Source: Planctomycetota bacterium (GTDB lineage Bacteria; Planctomycetota; Planctomycetia; Pirellulales; Pirellulaceae). From it: a DNA stretch of 33,779 nt. The position numbers and the translations under genes are program-made. This document shows positions 1 through 8,481 of this stretch, piece after piece (position 1 is the stretch's first letter; each line of letters starts with the position of its first letter). The notes beneath the pieces are model-generated. The model was not told the DNA's origin. It searched no databases and worked only from the letters and a program-made list of their open reading frames with translations. The stretch is taken from assembly GCA_026692905.1 (NCBI GenBank), contig JAPLNL010000048.1, positions 1 to 33,779 of the forward strand. The letters are read 5' to 3'.

Positions 1-2449
1 GCATGTCATTGACTGGATTGACCGTGATAGTGAAGGTTTGCGAAGCAGTCGTCAGAGCTGGTCCACCTGCCGTTGCATCGTCTGTCAACGTTACTGTCAC
101 TGTCGCTGTGCCGTTCGCGTTCGGAGCAGCGGTGAAGGTCAACTGACCGGTCGCACTGATCGATGGCTGGACGGAGAACAACGAGTTGTTGCTGTTCGTG
201 ACGGTGAAGGTCAACGTTTGAGCCACTTCTGGATCGCTGTCGCTGATTCCGGTCGCTTGAGCGGCCGCGTACGTTACATCTTCGTTTGCGTTTACGTTGC
301 CGCCAACAGCAAACACAGGCATGTCATTGACTGGGTTGACCGTGATGGTGAAGCTTCGCGTTCCAGTATCATCTCCTCCATTGGCAATTCCGCCCGTGTC
401 TTGAACTGTGATCGTAACGATCGCAACACCGTTGGCATCCGGATTGCTTTGGTAGGTCAAGTTTCCGTTGAGTGGATCGATGGAAGGTGGCACCAAGAAC
501 AAGGACGGATTGTTGTTCGTCACAGCGATGGTAACAGCCGAGTTGCTTTGGTTGTTATGTGGGTTACCAAATCCGCCATGGATAACATTGTCGGTTTCGT
601 TTGCTGGTCCGACATTAATTGATGCCAGTGGCAAGAAACCAGTCAAGAGAACTGGGCCCCCATCTTCATTCACGGTTTGGTTGCTTCCAATCGTGAAAAT
701 GGGCTCATCGTTCACTGGGTTGATCGTGATGGTAAATGTCTTGACCGTCGTATCAACACCACCATTCAATGTCCCACCAGAATCCTGCAACGTGAGCGTT
801 ACGGCGGTTGTGCCAAATGCATCTGGAGCCGAAGTAAATGTCAAGGTACCTGTCGTTGGATTAACGACAGGTGACACACTGAACAACGACGCATTAAAAC
901 CGCTCGTCGTGAAAGTCAACGACTGAACAGGGAGGGGATCCCCACCAGAGGTGATTCCGGTTGCCCAGCCGACGATCGTTTGAGGCCCTGCGTCCTCGTT
1001 GATACTGGGGTTTGCCCCCATCGTGAATGTTGGAGCTATATTCCTTGGAACAGCAATGACAAAGTCATTTCCCGTCCCCGCCGCATAACTTTCCAATCCG
1101 GTAAAGGTGCTGCCGAGGAAATTCGCCAGACTTGGCAGCGTAAACGACCCTGTGATTGCGTCGGTTGAGTCATTGTCGATGAACGTAAACGAGTCCAGTA
1201 AAACCGGTACGTAGCCTGCGGCGACTGGCGTAAACGTTGCACCGGCAGTAATCGCGACAGTTCCGGTTACCGCAATCTTATCGAAGATGGTTTTGGTCGG
1301 GCCGATACGTGAAGCGAAGCCTGAGGTTGCCCCGAACGTAGTGTCCTTGCCAAAGTTGAGCGTCTTGTAATTTAGCGGGCTTATGACACCGCTAACCGAA
1401 ATGGGGCCGCTGCTAGCATTTCCGATATTGACGGTAGCTGCAGCAATCACGTCGAGTTCGGCATCTGTGAGACCGAGCACTGGAGTGGCGGCCAACGTGT
1501 CAGCACCTATGTTGATCGCGACCGTGCTGGTTCTTTGGCGGAGATTCACGGTATTGGCGGTCCCAGCATTGATTGCCGACGTAGCGGCAAAATCCATTGT
1601 GTCACCAATGAGCGTAATCGATCCCGTTCCCGTGCTCTTTCGGACAATCGAAGTGCCGGCTAGCTGAATCCCGAAGGAAGAACTGGCTCCAGTAGCACCA
1701 GTCACAGTAATCGACGACGTCCCAGTTGTCTCAACGACACCCGTTCCACGAACAAGTACACCAACCCCACTCGTTGCCCCACCCTTTCCAGCGATACTCA
1801 AAGCGCCACCCGTCGTCTTGACCGTCGCGCTGTTCAAATCAACACCAACAAACGTGCCAGTTGTGGCAGTAGCCTGCTGATTGGCAGACAACGTAAGACT
1901 GCCGTTTACCGTTGAAACCCCGGCATTCACGACGATGTTTTTGGTCGTTGACGCAGAGAGCGTCGGCGTTCCAAAATCATCCACAAAATTAGTGGGGGCT
2001 GCGAAGGTGATTGAGCCCGCAGCAGCATTCGTTAGCGCAACAGTAAACGAGGCAAAGTAGTTTACGGAGGTGCCGAAGGTTACAGAAGACCCTGCTCCGC
2101 TATCGACGATTGAGACCGCATACGAAAGGTCATCAACTGCTAGCACAGTACCGCTATCAGTAAATCCACCTATTTCCGGACCGGTCCAAGTTCCCGATGA
2201 GAGCGAGAATGTGTATCCAGTTCCCAAAGTTGTTACTGTCACGGATTCATTGGCCCCGAGAGCGAGTTGAACTACCCCCGTCCCAGTGAGACCATAAGTT
2301 GCCATCACTCGTCGGTCTTCCAACCTCTCGAAACCTCGGAGAAATTGCCGTACCATCCCCCGTGAGTTGCTGCGCAACCTGCTTTTCACGCGATTCTTGT
2401 TCGACGCACCGACCTTTTGGATAACTTTCGCAAACCAGCTAAAATTCAT
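1..2449 (-). CDS. Giant secreted/cell-surface protein with planctomycete LEDRRVMA signature and cadherin-like repeats (partial)
   Basis: One uninterrupted frame runs from the ATG at 2449 to the left edge, giving about 816 codons; the C-terminus lies outside the window. The N-terminus is basic and carries GFERLEDRRVMA at about residues 38-50, the signature planctomycetes place ahead of very large exported proteins. Residues 70-460 are Gly/Thr/Ser/Val-rich, with beta-helix-like stretches (for example around SLTLSA and SITVTGATG). From about residue 468 there are tandem repeats of roughly 100 residues with the pattern NEDxGP ... LTFT ... TFTITVNPVNDxP, typical of cadherin-like or Ig-like modules. 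The repeats are visible in the DNA: 1-42 and 319-360 nearly match. The likely role is adhesion or surface structure. That the protein is exported is inferred from the family; no classical signal peptide is obvious. Confidence 0.85.
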   Translation of the reverse strand, partial: MNFSWFAKVIQKVGASNKNRVKSRLRSNSRGMVRQFLRGFERLEDRRVMATYGLTGTGVVQLALGANESVTVTTLGTGYTFSLSSGTWTGPEIGGFTDSGTVLAVDDLSYAVSIVDSGAGSSVTFGTSVNYFASFTVALTNAAAGSITFAAPTNFVDDFGTPTLSASTTKNIVVNAGVSTVNGSLTLSANQQATATTGTFVGVDLNSATVKTTGGALSIAGKGGATSGVGVLVRGTGVVETTGTSSITVTGATGASSSFGIQLAGTSIVRKSTGTGSITLIGDTMDFAATSAINAGTANTVNLRQRTSTVAINIGADTLAATPVLGLTDAELDVIAAATVNIGNASSGPISVSGVISPLNYKTLNFGKDTTFGATSGFASRIGPTKTIFDKIAVTGTVAITAGATFTPVAAGYVPVLLDSFTFIDNDSTDAITGSFTLPSLANFLGSTFTGLESYAAGTGNDFVIAVPRNIAPTFTMGANPSINEDAGPQTIVGWATGITSGGDPLPVQSLTFTTSGFNASLFSVSPVVNPTTGTLTFTSAPDAFGTTAVTLTLQDSGGTLNGGVDTTVKTFTITINPVNDEPIFTIGSNQTVNEDGGPVLLTGFLPLASINVGPANETDNVIHGGFGNPHNNQSNSAVTIAVTNNNPSLFLVPPSIDPLNGNLTYQSNPDANGVAIVTITVQDTGGIANGGDDTGTRSFTITVNPVNDMPVFAVGGNVNANEDVTYAAAQATGISDSDPEVAQTLTFTVTNSNNSLFSVQPSISATGQLTFTAAPNANGTATVTVTLTDDATAGGPALTTASQTFTITVNPVNDM

Positions 2450-2873
2450 GGGAGTCTACGCTTCACGAAAAATGGATAGGGAGGTTCAATCTCAATAGCT
2501 CAAACGCAATTGTCAAATTGATTGGTTATTTTAATTCAACCTGGAGGGGTGTTACACAAATTATCGCAAAGATACGAAAAAAAATGTCGCAATTGCGAAA
2601 CTTTTTTCCGGGCAAAAAATGCGTTTTTTCCCTGCGTTTTTGGCGAAAAATTAAATTTCAATGAGTACAAATCACGCCGTGCATGAGTCTTTCGCCTTGC
2701 CCTCCGCCTCCAGTTAGCCACGCTTTTGCAACTAAGGAGGCAGGGCTCTCCAGGAGCCTCGCCCTCCCAATTCCCACAAGCGTTTTGTTGGGTCCAAAAT
2801 TGAGACGGCCTCTAAGTCCCCAAGACCCAAGGGACGAATGCCAAAAACCAGAAGGAACTTCCGATTTTCAGAA
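2450..2873. other. Intergenic region upstream of the giant surface-protein gene
   Basis: I see no credible gene in these 424 bases. The half next to the surface-protein gene (2460-2660) is AT-rich with A/T runs and contains a perfect 12-bp palindrome TCGCAATTGCGA at 2587-2598. A TTGACA on the minus strand (2511-2516) could be a -35 element for the surface-protein gene, but no good -10 sits at the right distance, so this is weak. The other half contains a decayed half-copy of the hairpin repeat at 2747-2768. Short open frames here are basic or low-complexity and lack homology I recognise. Confidence 0.5.
2747..2768. repeat. Degenerate half-copy of the GGCAGGAGCCTCGCCCTCCC hairpin repeat
   Basis: These 22 bases match the right arm of the hairpin at 6128-6188 at about 19 positions (TCTCCAGGAGCCTCGCCCTC here). 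The partner left arm is not present in intact form, so this looks like a decayed relic. Confidence 0.55.
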
Positions 2874-3452
2874 CTAGTGCTCGGCGTCCAACCAATCAAC
2901 CATCATCCGCTCTAATTGGGCCTTTCCGATCTTCCGCATCGTCGCCACGTTCGCTTTGTAAATCCCTTCCACGTTGGGAAATTGGGCAATCGCGCGACTT
3001 ACGCTCGACTCACGGAGCAGGTGAAGCGTGGGGTACGGAGAGCGATTGGTAAAGTTCGTGACATCTCCGGCCTTGGTGCCCGCAAACTGATACGCTGGAT
3101 GAAAACTGGCAACCTGCACAATTCCATCCAACTCCATTTCCTCCAGCTCACTATCACAGACAGCCAGGAAGTCGTTGTATTCCAGGAATTCGGTGAGAAC
3201 ATTCGGATGGATGATCAGCGTCGATTCGATTTCCTCGGGATTCGTCGCCACTAAGTGAGCCAGTTCCGCCCTGAAATCCGCAAGGAGCGAATTGCAGTCG
3301 ACCGCCATACTTACCGCAAATCGAATTTGCTTTTTGACGTGAATGGCTTTTGCAAATGGGCAGAGATTGAGACCAATAACCATGCTCTCAAGCCAAGCGG
3401 TCGTCGCCGCAATCACGTTTTTTTCAAAAATTTCGTCTTTCATCTTGCTCAT
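2874..3452 (-). CDS. DUF1415 family protein
   Basis: This 192-residue cytosolic protein matches DUF1415 throughout. It has an N-terminal Trp and the motif GLNLCPFAK (Cys31), a central FHPAYQFAG, then NRSPYPTLHLLRE and SVSRAI near the C-terminus. The biochemical role of the family is not established as far as I know; conserved Cys, His, Asn and Arg residues hint at an enzyme. It starts 16 bp after the recR stop on the same strand, so it is probably co-transcribed with recR. A second ATG three codons in (MKDEIF) is an alternative start, and no Shine-Dalgarno sequence separates the two. Confidence 0.85.
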   Translation of the reverse strand: MSKMKDEIFEKNVIAATTAWLESMVIGLNLCPFAKAIHVKKQIRFAVSMAVDCNSLLADFRAELAHLVATNPEEIESTLIIHPNVLTEFLEYNDFLAVCDSELEEMELDGIVQVASFHPAYQFAGTKAGDVTNFTNRSPYPTLHLLRESSVSRAIAQFPNVEGIYKANVATMRKIGKAQLERMMVDWLDAEH

Positions 3453-3468
3453 GGCTAAAAACCCTAGA

Positions 3469-4077
3469 TCAAAGTTTTTGCCGACCGCTCAAGGCATCTG
3501 CCAGGATTTCTTTATTGGTGAATTCGAGCACGCTGCCACTGGTCACCCCCCGAGCCAGCCGCGTCAACTGGATCGGAAACTCATCAAGCTGGTTCGAAAT
3601 AAAGAGCGCAGTCCCGTCCCCTTCCACGTTTGGATTGGTTGCCATAATCGCCTCCGAAAAATTTCCGTTTCGCACTCGCTCGACCAGCGCGTCGATAGTC
3701 AGCTGATCCGGCCCTATCCCTTCTAACGGAGCGATCCTCCCCAACAACACGTGATAAAGACCGCGGAACACCCCCGACTGTTCTAACGCGATCAAATCCC
3801 GAGGCTGCTCAACAATGCACAACAATGACGAATCCCTTCGCGAATCCATGCAGATCCCACACAGCTCCCCCTCGGCCAAATTGTAACAAACGGAACAATA
3901 CCGCACGTTCTCACGCACGCGGCGAATGGCATCCGAAAGAGCAAACGCCTCGGTTTCATGGACTCGCAACAAATGATAGGCCAGACGCTCTGCCGTCTTG
4001 CGACCAATGCCAGGCAAACGCCCCAACTGGTCGATCAATTCGGTTACTGATTGTGATATCTCGCTCATGTGGCCCAT
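3469..4077 (-). CDS. recR: Recombination mediator protein RecR
   Basis: RecR acts with RecF and RecO to load RecA on gapped single-stranded DNA. The sequence shows the N-terminal helix-hairpin-helix (LGRLPGIGRKTAERLAYHLL), a four-cysteine zinc finger (C61, C64, C73, C76 in YCSVCYNLAEGELCGIC), a Toprim domain beginning LLCIVEQPRDLIALE, and the C-terminal region with GDGTALFI and SVLEFTN. I chose the start at 4077 because AAGGAG lies just upstream, although the spacing of 4 nt is short; this gives 202 residues, near the usual 200. ATG at 4068 is an alternative. The frame stays open to 4119, but that would add an unusual basic leader. Its promoter should lie in the short divergent gap before the ABC-F gene. 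Confidence 0.95.
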   Translation of the reverse strand: MGHMSEISQSVTELIDQLGRLPGIGRKTAERLAYHLLRVHETEAFALSDAIRRVRENVRYCSVCYNLAEGELCGICMDSRRDSSLLCIVEQPRDLIALEQSGVFRGLYHVLLGRIAPLEGIGPDQLTIDALVERVRNGNFSEAIMATNPNVEGDGTALFISNQLDEFPIQLTRLARGVTSGSVLEFTNKEILADALSGRQKL

Positions 4078-4177
4078 TGTTCTCCTTGGTATCCGTCGAG
4101 GCTGTTGATAACATATCACAAGCGGTTTTGATCGCTAAGTTGATTTCACTCGTTCCACTCGCTTTTCCCCGGTTGCT

Positions 4178-5998
4178 ATGTCCGTCCTGTTGCAAATTAG
4201 AAACGCCTCCAAACACTATGGCGACCAAATCTTGATGGAAGATGCGGAATGCACCATCATGAGCGACACCAAAGTCGGATTCGTCGGCCGAAACGGCGCC
4301 GGCAAATCAACCTTGCTGCGCTGCATTCTCGGGGACGAAGAGCTCGACACCGGAACCATTATCAAACACCCGAAGCTCAATATTGGCTACCTTCGCCAAC
4401 ACGACCCGTTCCTTCCCGGCGAAACATCGCTCGAATTCATGATGCGCGACAGCGGCCAACCCGACTGGAAGTGCGGCGAAGTCGGAGGCCAGTTCGAGCT
4501 GAAAGGAAAATACCTCGATGGCCCTGTCGGCGAACTCTCCGGCGGTTGGCAAACTCGTGTCAAACTTGCAGCTTTGCTTTTGCATGAACCCAATTTGCTC
4601 CTCCTCGACGAACCGACCAACTTCCTCGACTTGCGCACGCAGATTCTGCTCGAACACTTCCTTCGCGATTTCCATGAAGCCTGCTTGATCGTCTCCCACG
4701 ACCGCGCCTTCTTGACCGCCACCTGCGATGTCACGCTCGACCTGTCTCTGGGCAAGCTGACGATGTACCCAGGCAAAATCGATGACTTCTTGGTTTACCA
4801 ACAAGAACTCGCCGAACACGACCAGCGAGTCAACTCCGCCAACGAGGCCAAACGAAAACAACTGCAAGAGTTCATCGACAAGAACCGAGCCCGCGCAAGC
4901 ACCGCGACCCGAGCCAAGTCCAAAGAGAAAATGCTCGAAAAGATCGAGTTCAAAGAAGTCCAAGCCGAACAAGCTCGCGCGACGGTTCGCGCCCCCATGG
5001 TCGAACCTCGCAAAGGACCCGCAGTCCGTTGCAAAGATCTCACCATTGGTTACGGGGACCACGCAATCGCAAAAGGAATCGACCTCGAGATCGAACATGG
5101 CTCCCGAGCGGCCATCGTGGGGGACAACGGACAAGGCAAAACGACCTTGCTGCGAACACTCGTTCAATCTTTGCCTGCCTTGAGCGGTGATGTCAAATGG
5201 GGCTTCGGCTGCGAAATAGGAACTTATGCCCAGCACGTCTACAGCAGTTTGCCCGAACGCAAAACGGTTCTTGAATACCTCGAATACGAAGCGATCCCTG
5301 GTACCAAAAACCAAACCATTCTCGATGTTGCGGGTGCCATGCTCTTTCGCGGCAGCGCTGTCAAAAAGAAAATCCCAGTCCTCAGCGGTGGCGAGCGAGC
5401 ACGACTCTGTATGGCTGCACTTCTCCTGAGCAAATGCAACATCCTGGTCTTGGACGAACCCGGTAATCACTTGGACGTCGAAACCGTCGAAGCCTTAGCC
5501 AACGCCCTGATCGAATACAAAGGAACGGTCATCTTCACGTCGCACGATCGACACTTCATGAAGCGCGTCGCCTCGAGCATTATCGAAGTGAAAGACGGCA
5601 CCGTCGTCAACTACCGCGGTGACTACGATTCGTATCTCTACATGGTCAACAAAGAAATCGACAACGTCGAAAGCGAACGAAAAGGCACAAGCCCCAAAGC
5701 GAAAGCACCGCCACCTCCCAAAGACCGTGGACACACGAATCTCGCTTCCCCGCCGAAAAAAGGCAACAACAAGAATGTCATCGTCGACGATCGCTCCGTC
5801 AAAAGAGAAGTTGGCCAACTCGAAAAGACCATTGCCAAGCTAGACGCTCAGAAAAAAACGCTCAATGACCAACTGATGCAATCGACCGAAGCGATCGCGG
5901 CAATGAAACTGCACGAAGAACTCACCAAAGTCACAACCGAATTGGAAACGGCCGAAATGCGATGGGCTGAACTGCAAGAACAAATGGAAGCAGAGTAA
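4178..5998 (+). CDS. ABC-F family ATPase (Uup/YheS-like, translation-associated)
   Basis: A soluble protein of 606 residues with two ABC ATPase domains and no membrane segment, the ABC-F layout. Members bind ribosomes and help translation, stalling rescue or antibiotic protection. Domain 1: Walker A GRNGAGKST (37-45), signature LSGGW (120-124), Walker B LLLLDEPTNFLD, switch VSHDRAFL. A charged linker (about 205-290, rich in K/R/E) corresponds to the P-site tRNA interaction motif region. Domain 2: Walker A GDNGQGKTT near 315, LSGGERAR near 402, and Walker B LVLDEPGNHLD near 426, where the usual DEPTNHLD threonine is glycine. The tail has a coiled coil (about 560-606) as in Uup. The subfamily cannot be fixed by eye. 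It is divergently transcribed from recR. Confidence 0.93.
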   Translation: MSVLLQIRNASKHYGDQILMEDAECTIMSDTKVGFVGRNGAGKSTLLRCILGDEELDTGTIIKHPKLNIGYLRQHDPFLPGETSLEFMMRDSGQPDWKCGEVGGQFELKGKYLDGPVGELSGGWQTRVKLAALLLHEPNLLLLDEPTNFLDLRTQILLEHFLRDFHEACLIVSHDRAFLTATCDVTLDLSLGKLTMYPGKIDDFLVYQQELAEHDQRVNSANEAKRKQLQEFIDKNRARASTATRAKSKEKMLEKIEFKEVQAEQARATVRAPMVEPRKGPAVRCKDLTIGYGDHAIAKGIDLEIEHGSRAAIVGDNGQGKTTLLRTLVQSLPALSGDVKWGFGCEIGTYAQHVYSSLPERKTVLEYLEYEAIPGTKNQTILDVAGAMLFRGSAVKKKIPVLSGGERARLCMAALLLSKCNILVLDEPGNHLDVETVEALANALIEYKGTVIFTSHDRHFMKRVASSIIEVKDGTVVNYRGDYDSYLYMVNKEIDNVESERKGTSPKAKAPPPPKDRGHTNLASPPKKGNNKNVIVDDRSVKREVGQLEKTIAKLDAQKKTLNDQLMQSTEAIAAMKLHEELTKVTTELETAEMRWAELQEQMEAE

Positions 5999-6076
5999 AG
6001 CGGCTAGAGTAATTCGCAGTGGACAAGGCAACGAGCCCTGCTCGAACAGAAAATCACTCAACCAGGGAGGGTGAGG

Positions 6077-6235
6077 CCACCGCTGTAAACATGTTTCCAA
6101 CAAGTTTACCTAAGCAATTCATTGCTCGGGAGGGTGAGGCTCCTGCCGAACCTTTGCACCGTTGGCTCGGCAGGAGCCTCGCCCTCCCTAAGGTTTTCAA
6201 TGAAATTTACTTTGCAAAGATGTTTACAGCGGTGG
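6077..6235. repeat. Composite hairpin repeat, copy A, with 16-bp outer inverted arms
   Basis: The outer arms 6077-6092 (CCACCGCTGTAAACAT) and 6220-6235 (ATGTTTACAGCGGTGG) are perfect inverted repeats. They enclose a strong inner hairpin with arms 6128-6149 and 6167-6188: 22 bp with a single G-T wobble and a 17-nt loop. Bases 6083-6217 match 33645-33779 with only 5 mismatches over 135 nt, and 6117-6202 is identical to 33679-33764 (86 nt). No transposase is encoded, so this is either a non-autonomous repeat (MITE/REP-like) or a structural intergenic element. Confidence 0.9.
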
Positions 6236-6291
6236 GGTGAGGCTCCTGCCGAACCGATACATCGCTAGCTCGGCAGGAGCCTCGCTCTCCC
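6234..6291. repeat. Second hairpin unit joined to composite repeat copy A
   Basis: Left arm 6234-6252 and right arm 6270-6291 form a second hairpin with the core GAGGCTCCTGCCGA / TCGGCAGGAGCCTC and a different loop. It abuts the outer arm of the composite repeat, so units appear to be chained. It lies just beyond the end of the minus-strand zinc-ribbon gene and could act as its terminator. Confidence 0.85.
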
Positions 6292-6313
6292 GAAATTGTA
6301 GGCAAATAAACAT

Positions 6314-7018
6314 TTACTTTTCAGGCCGATACAACAGTCGTCCGCAACTCGGGCACGGTGTAGCTTGCGCTTTGCGAAGACTATCCAGAATTTTCGGTGG
6401 CAAGCCGGTGTAGCAACCTCCACATGAAACATCATCCAGCGCCGCCATCGAGTCTTCTCCTCGATTGGTCACTAGACGCTTGTACTGCACCACGAAATCT
6501 GCCGGCAGCTCCTTTTCCAAGACAGCCAAGCTCCCTTCGACCCGTTCCAGATCGACGTTGAGCCCGGCCAACTTCTGAGAAATGGTAGCTTCGGTTTTCA
6601 CCTTTTCCGCCTCGATCAGTTTCAGTTTTTCTTCCAGCCCTTTGGATTCAATTTGCAAGCTATCGATTTCTTCGAGAATTTCCAAAATTTCGTCCGACAG
6701 AACACTATTGGCTTGGGAATCGGCGGCTATTTGCTCCTTGATCGCTTGGAATTCGCGATTGTTCTTGGCAGCATTCATTTTGCCTTCCCATTCGTGGATT
6801 TTGGCCTCTCGCTCGCGAAGCTGCAGCTGTTTTCGGTCCGCGTCCATCTTCTTTTGCTTAATGGTATCCTTGCATTTTTGCAGGGTATCCTTGGCCGTTT
6901 CAACCTGCAATTGGGCGGCTTTAACCTGGCGAGGCCCGCGATCCATCTGGGTTTTCATGTCCGCGATTTGAACAAGATGTTGATGCAGGTTGCGGGCAAT
7001 TGAGTCGCTGAGGTTCAT
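6314..7018 (-). CDS. Coiled-coil protein with C-terminal C4 zinc ribbon
   Basis: A soluble 234-residue protein. Residues about 5-180 form an almost continuous coiled coil (KAAQLQVETAKDTLQKCKDT and onward, with long runs of E/K/Q heptads). The C-terminus is a zinc ribbon with C199, C202, C222 and C225 in CGGCYTGLPP ... PCPSCGRLLYRPEK. This is the layout of the widespread bacterial C4-type zinc-ribbon/DUF164 (CT398-like) family, whose role is unsettled though often suspected to involve nucleic-acid or protein-complex binding. I start it at ATG 7018 (MNLSDSIARN); the frame is open further upstream, but those residues do not resemble the family and overlap the divergent promoter region. Downstream lies a hairpin repeat that may stop transcription. 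Confidence 0.88.
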   Translation of the reverse strand: MNLSDSIARNLHQHLVQIADMKTQMDRGPRQVKAAQLQVETAKDTLQKCKDTIKQKKMDADRKQLQLREREAKIHEWEGKMNAAKNNREFQAIKEQIAADSQANSVLSDEILEILEEIDSLQIESKGLEEKLKLIEAEKVKTEATISQKLAGLNVDLERVEGSLAVLEKELPADFVVQYKRLVTNRGEDSMAALDDVSCGGCYTGLPPKILDSLRKAQATPCPSCGRLLYRPEK

Positions 7019-7166
7019 TCGAATTCCACAAAGAGATGGTGCGCTGAAGCAGTTTTCGTTGATTAAACCACAATTGACGGGAGAAACTAGCCTGATATCT
7101 CTATTGCGATCTGATTTGCAACTAACGACAATGCGGGCTCTTGGAACCAGCCAACACCCTATTTCG

Positions 7167-8354
7167 ATGGAAAAATCAACGATGTCGCCTACCAAAAACA
7201 GCTTCCAATGGAGCGGTCCAGTGGTGGTTATTCTCGCATTGTCAGTCTCGCCTGGAAACGCATTCTCTCAGCAATCCAGGAATCCCTCGCCCCAAATCGA
7301 GCGGGACGCCATCTCCGCCGATCTTCTGAACATCTATTCGAAAACCGAATCCGCCGCCACGATTTCGGACTATTCCTCCATCTTGGATTTCTGCCGAAAT
7401 GTTTCTGGCGACGCAACTCGAAATCAAGACGACCGCCAGTATGCAAAAATGCTGATGAGCTGGGCCGCCAATCGACGCGGCGAAGCTCGCAGCGATCGAG
7501 CAGGAGCCCTGGTTCGGGAACAGAAACTCGCGCAAGCAGAAGAGATGGATCTTCTCGCCAAAAAGGATTTTGAAACCGCAATCCAATTGGACCCAACTCG
7601 CTGGCGAGCACACCACAACATGGCGATCATTCATGCGCTACAGCAAAACAACAAAGCCGCTCTTGCAAGCCTCGATATGGTGATTCAACTCAACCCAGAA
7701 TTCGCGGATGCCTATTTCAATCGAGGCGAGATCCTTTTCCGAACCAACCAATTCGAACGAGCAATCGCAGATCAACGCAAAGTGATTGAACTCAAGCCAG
7801 AAGACTCAGCTGCTTTTAGCGCGCGAGCTCACTCGTTGTACGCCTTAGGCAAAAGCGAGGAAGCACTAGCGGACTACGCCAAAGCGATGGAACTATCACC
7901 TGAGTCTTCCGAGGCTGTCACTGAGTACGCAGATACATGCCAAGCGCTCGGACAATGGAAAGCAGCTGCCATTGCTTACAAACGCGCCATGGAACTGGAT
8001 GGTCAAAATGTTCGCACTCTCCAAAACGCAGCTTGGATGATGGCGACATGTCCAGACGACATTTATAGGAACGGCGATTTCGCATTGGAAACAGCTCAAC
8101 GCGCTGTTCAACTGGCCTCCGCTCCTTCCTCCGTTCACGTGCTGGACGTCTTAGCAGCCGCACAAGCTGCTTCGGGTGATTATGCTTCCGCTCAAAGCAC
8201 GATCGCAGAAGCCCTTCGATCGACAACCGATGCCTCGTTGCGGACCGAGCTGCAAATGCGAGCGAAACAATACCAACGCAAAAAGCCCTACGTCCAACCG
8301 AGCCGCACCAAAACGGCGGAAAACAAAACCACGACGACTAGCAAACAAAAGTAG
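7167..8354 (+). CDS. Exported TPR-repeat protein
   Basis: With the start at 7167 the protein has 395 residues: a short basic N-terminus, a hydrophobic segment (VVVILALSVSPGNAFSQQ) that looks like a cleavable signal peptide, then a mostly helical body. Several tetratricopeptide repeats are clear around KDFETAIQLDPTRW, AALASLDMVIQLNPEFADAY, AIADQRKVIELKPEDSAAF and ALADYAKAMELSPESSEAV, followed by AAIAYKRAMELDGQN. The tail is basic and Lys/Thr-rich. TPRs mediate protein contacts; the partner is unknown. ATG 7182 is an equally possible start. The frame is open back to 6990, but that would put the signal peptide far inside and overlap the divergent gene. It ends before a terminator shared with lysA. 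Confidence 0.85.
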   Translation: MEKSTMSPTKNSFQWSGPVVVILALSVSPGNAFSQQSRNPSPQIERDAISADLLNIYSKTESAATISDYSSILDFCRNVSGDATRNQDDRQYAKMLMSWAANRRGEARSDRAGALVREQKLAQAEEMDLLAKKDFETAIQLDPTRWRAHHNMAIIHALQQNNKAALASLDMVIQLNPEFADAYFNRGEILFRTNQFERAIADQRKVIELKPEDSAAFSARAHSLYALGKSEEALADYAKAMELSPESSEAVTEYADTCQALGQWKAAAIAYKRAMELDGQNVRTLQNAAWMMATCPDDIYRNGDFALETAQRAVQLASAPSSVHVLDVLAAAQAASGDYASAQSTIAEALRSTTDASLRTELQMRAKQYQRKKPYVQPSRTKTAENKTTTTSKQK

Positions 8355-8369
8355 GGATAAAGATGGCAG

Positions 8370-8422
8370 AAAAATCGAACGCAGAAAGATGAATCACAAA
8401 CATTGTTTTGCGTTCGATTTTT
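8370..8422. terminator. Bidirectional intrinsic terminator between TPR gene and lysA
   Basis: Arms AAAAATCGAACGCA (8370-8383) and TGCGTTCGATTTTT (8409-8422) are a perfect 14-bp inverted repeat with a 25-nt loop. Because the outer part of each arm is A5/T5, both strands end the stem in a U tract. It sits between two convergent stop codons, as expected for a shared terminator. Confidence 0.8.
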
Positions 8423-8481
8423 GAGGACTTAGAGCTGGCTGACGCTATTCGGAACATGCCTGCTCTACACTACGCTCCGTA

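Larger units (their letters stand above)
6001..6313. other. Convergent intergenic region filled by compound hairpin repeats
   Basis: These 313 bases separate the ends of two convergent genes and hold no gene. Almost all of it is explained by the compound repeat described at 6077-6291. The short open frame crossing it encodes only the repeat-derived peptide (GEAPAE...RSLALP) and should not be annotated. Confidence 0.8.

Noticed and set aside
38-622. Plus-strand open frame of 194 codons at the left edge
   Set aside because: It is antisense to the repeat region of the giant surface-protein gene; composition is Arg/Val-rich with no family.
2536-2877. Short open frames on both strands between the surface-protein gene and DUF1415 gene
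   Set aside because: Their products are low-complexity, and one reads through the relic repeat. No ribosome-binding site or family supports them.
4307-5470. Long minus-strand open frame (387 codons) inside the ABC-F gene
   Set aside because: It lies antisense to a gene with complete ABC motifs in the right frame; its product is a mirror of that codon use with no recognised domain.
6019-6240. Short open frame with the peptide GEAPAEPLHRWLGRSLALP
   Set aside because: It is read out of the hairpin repeat. Such peptides turn up wherever the repeat lies and are not genes.
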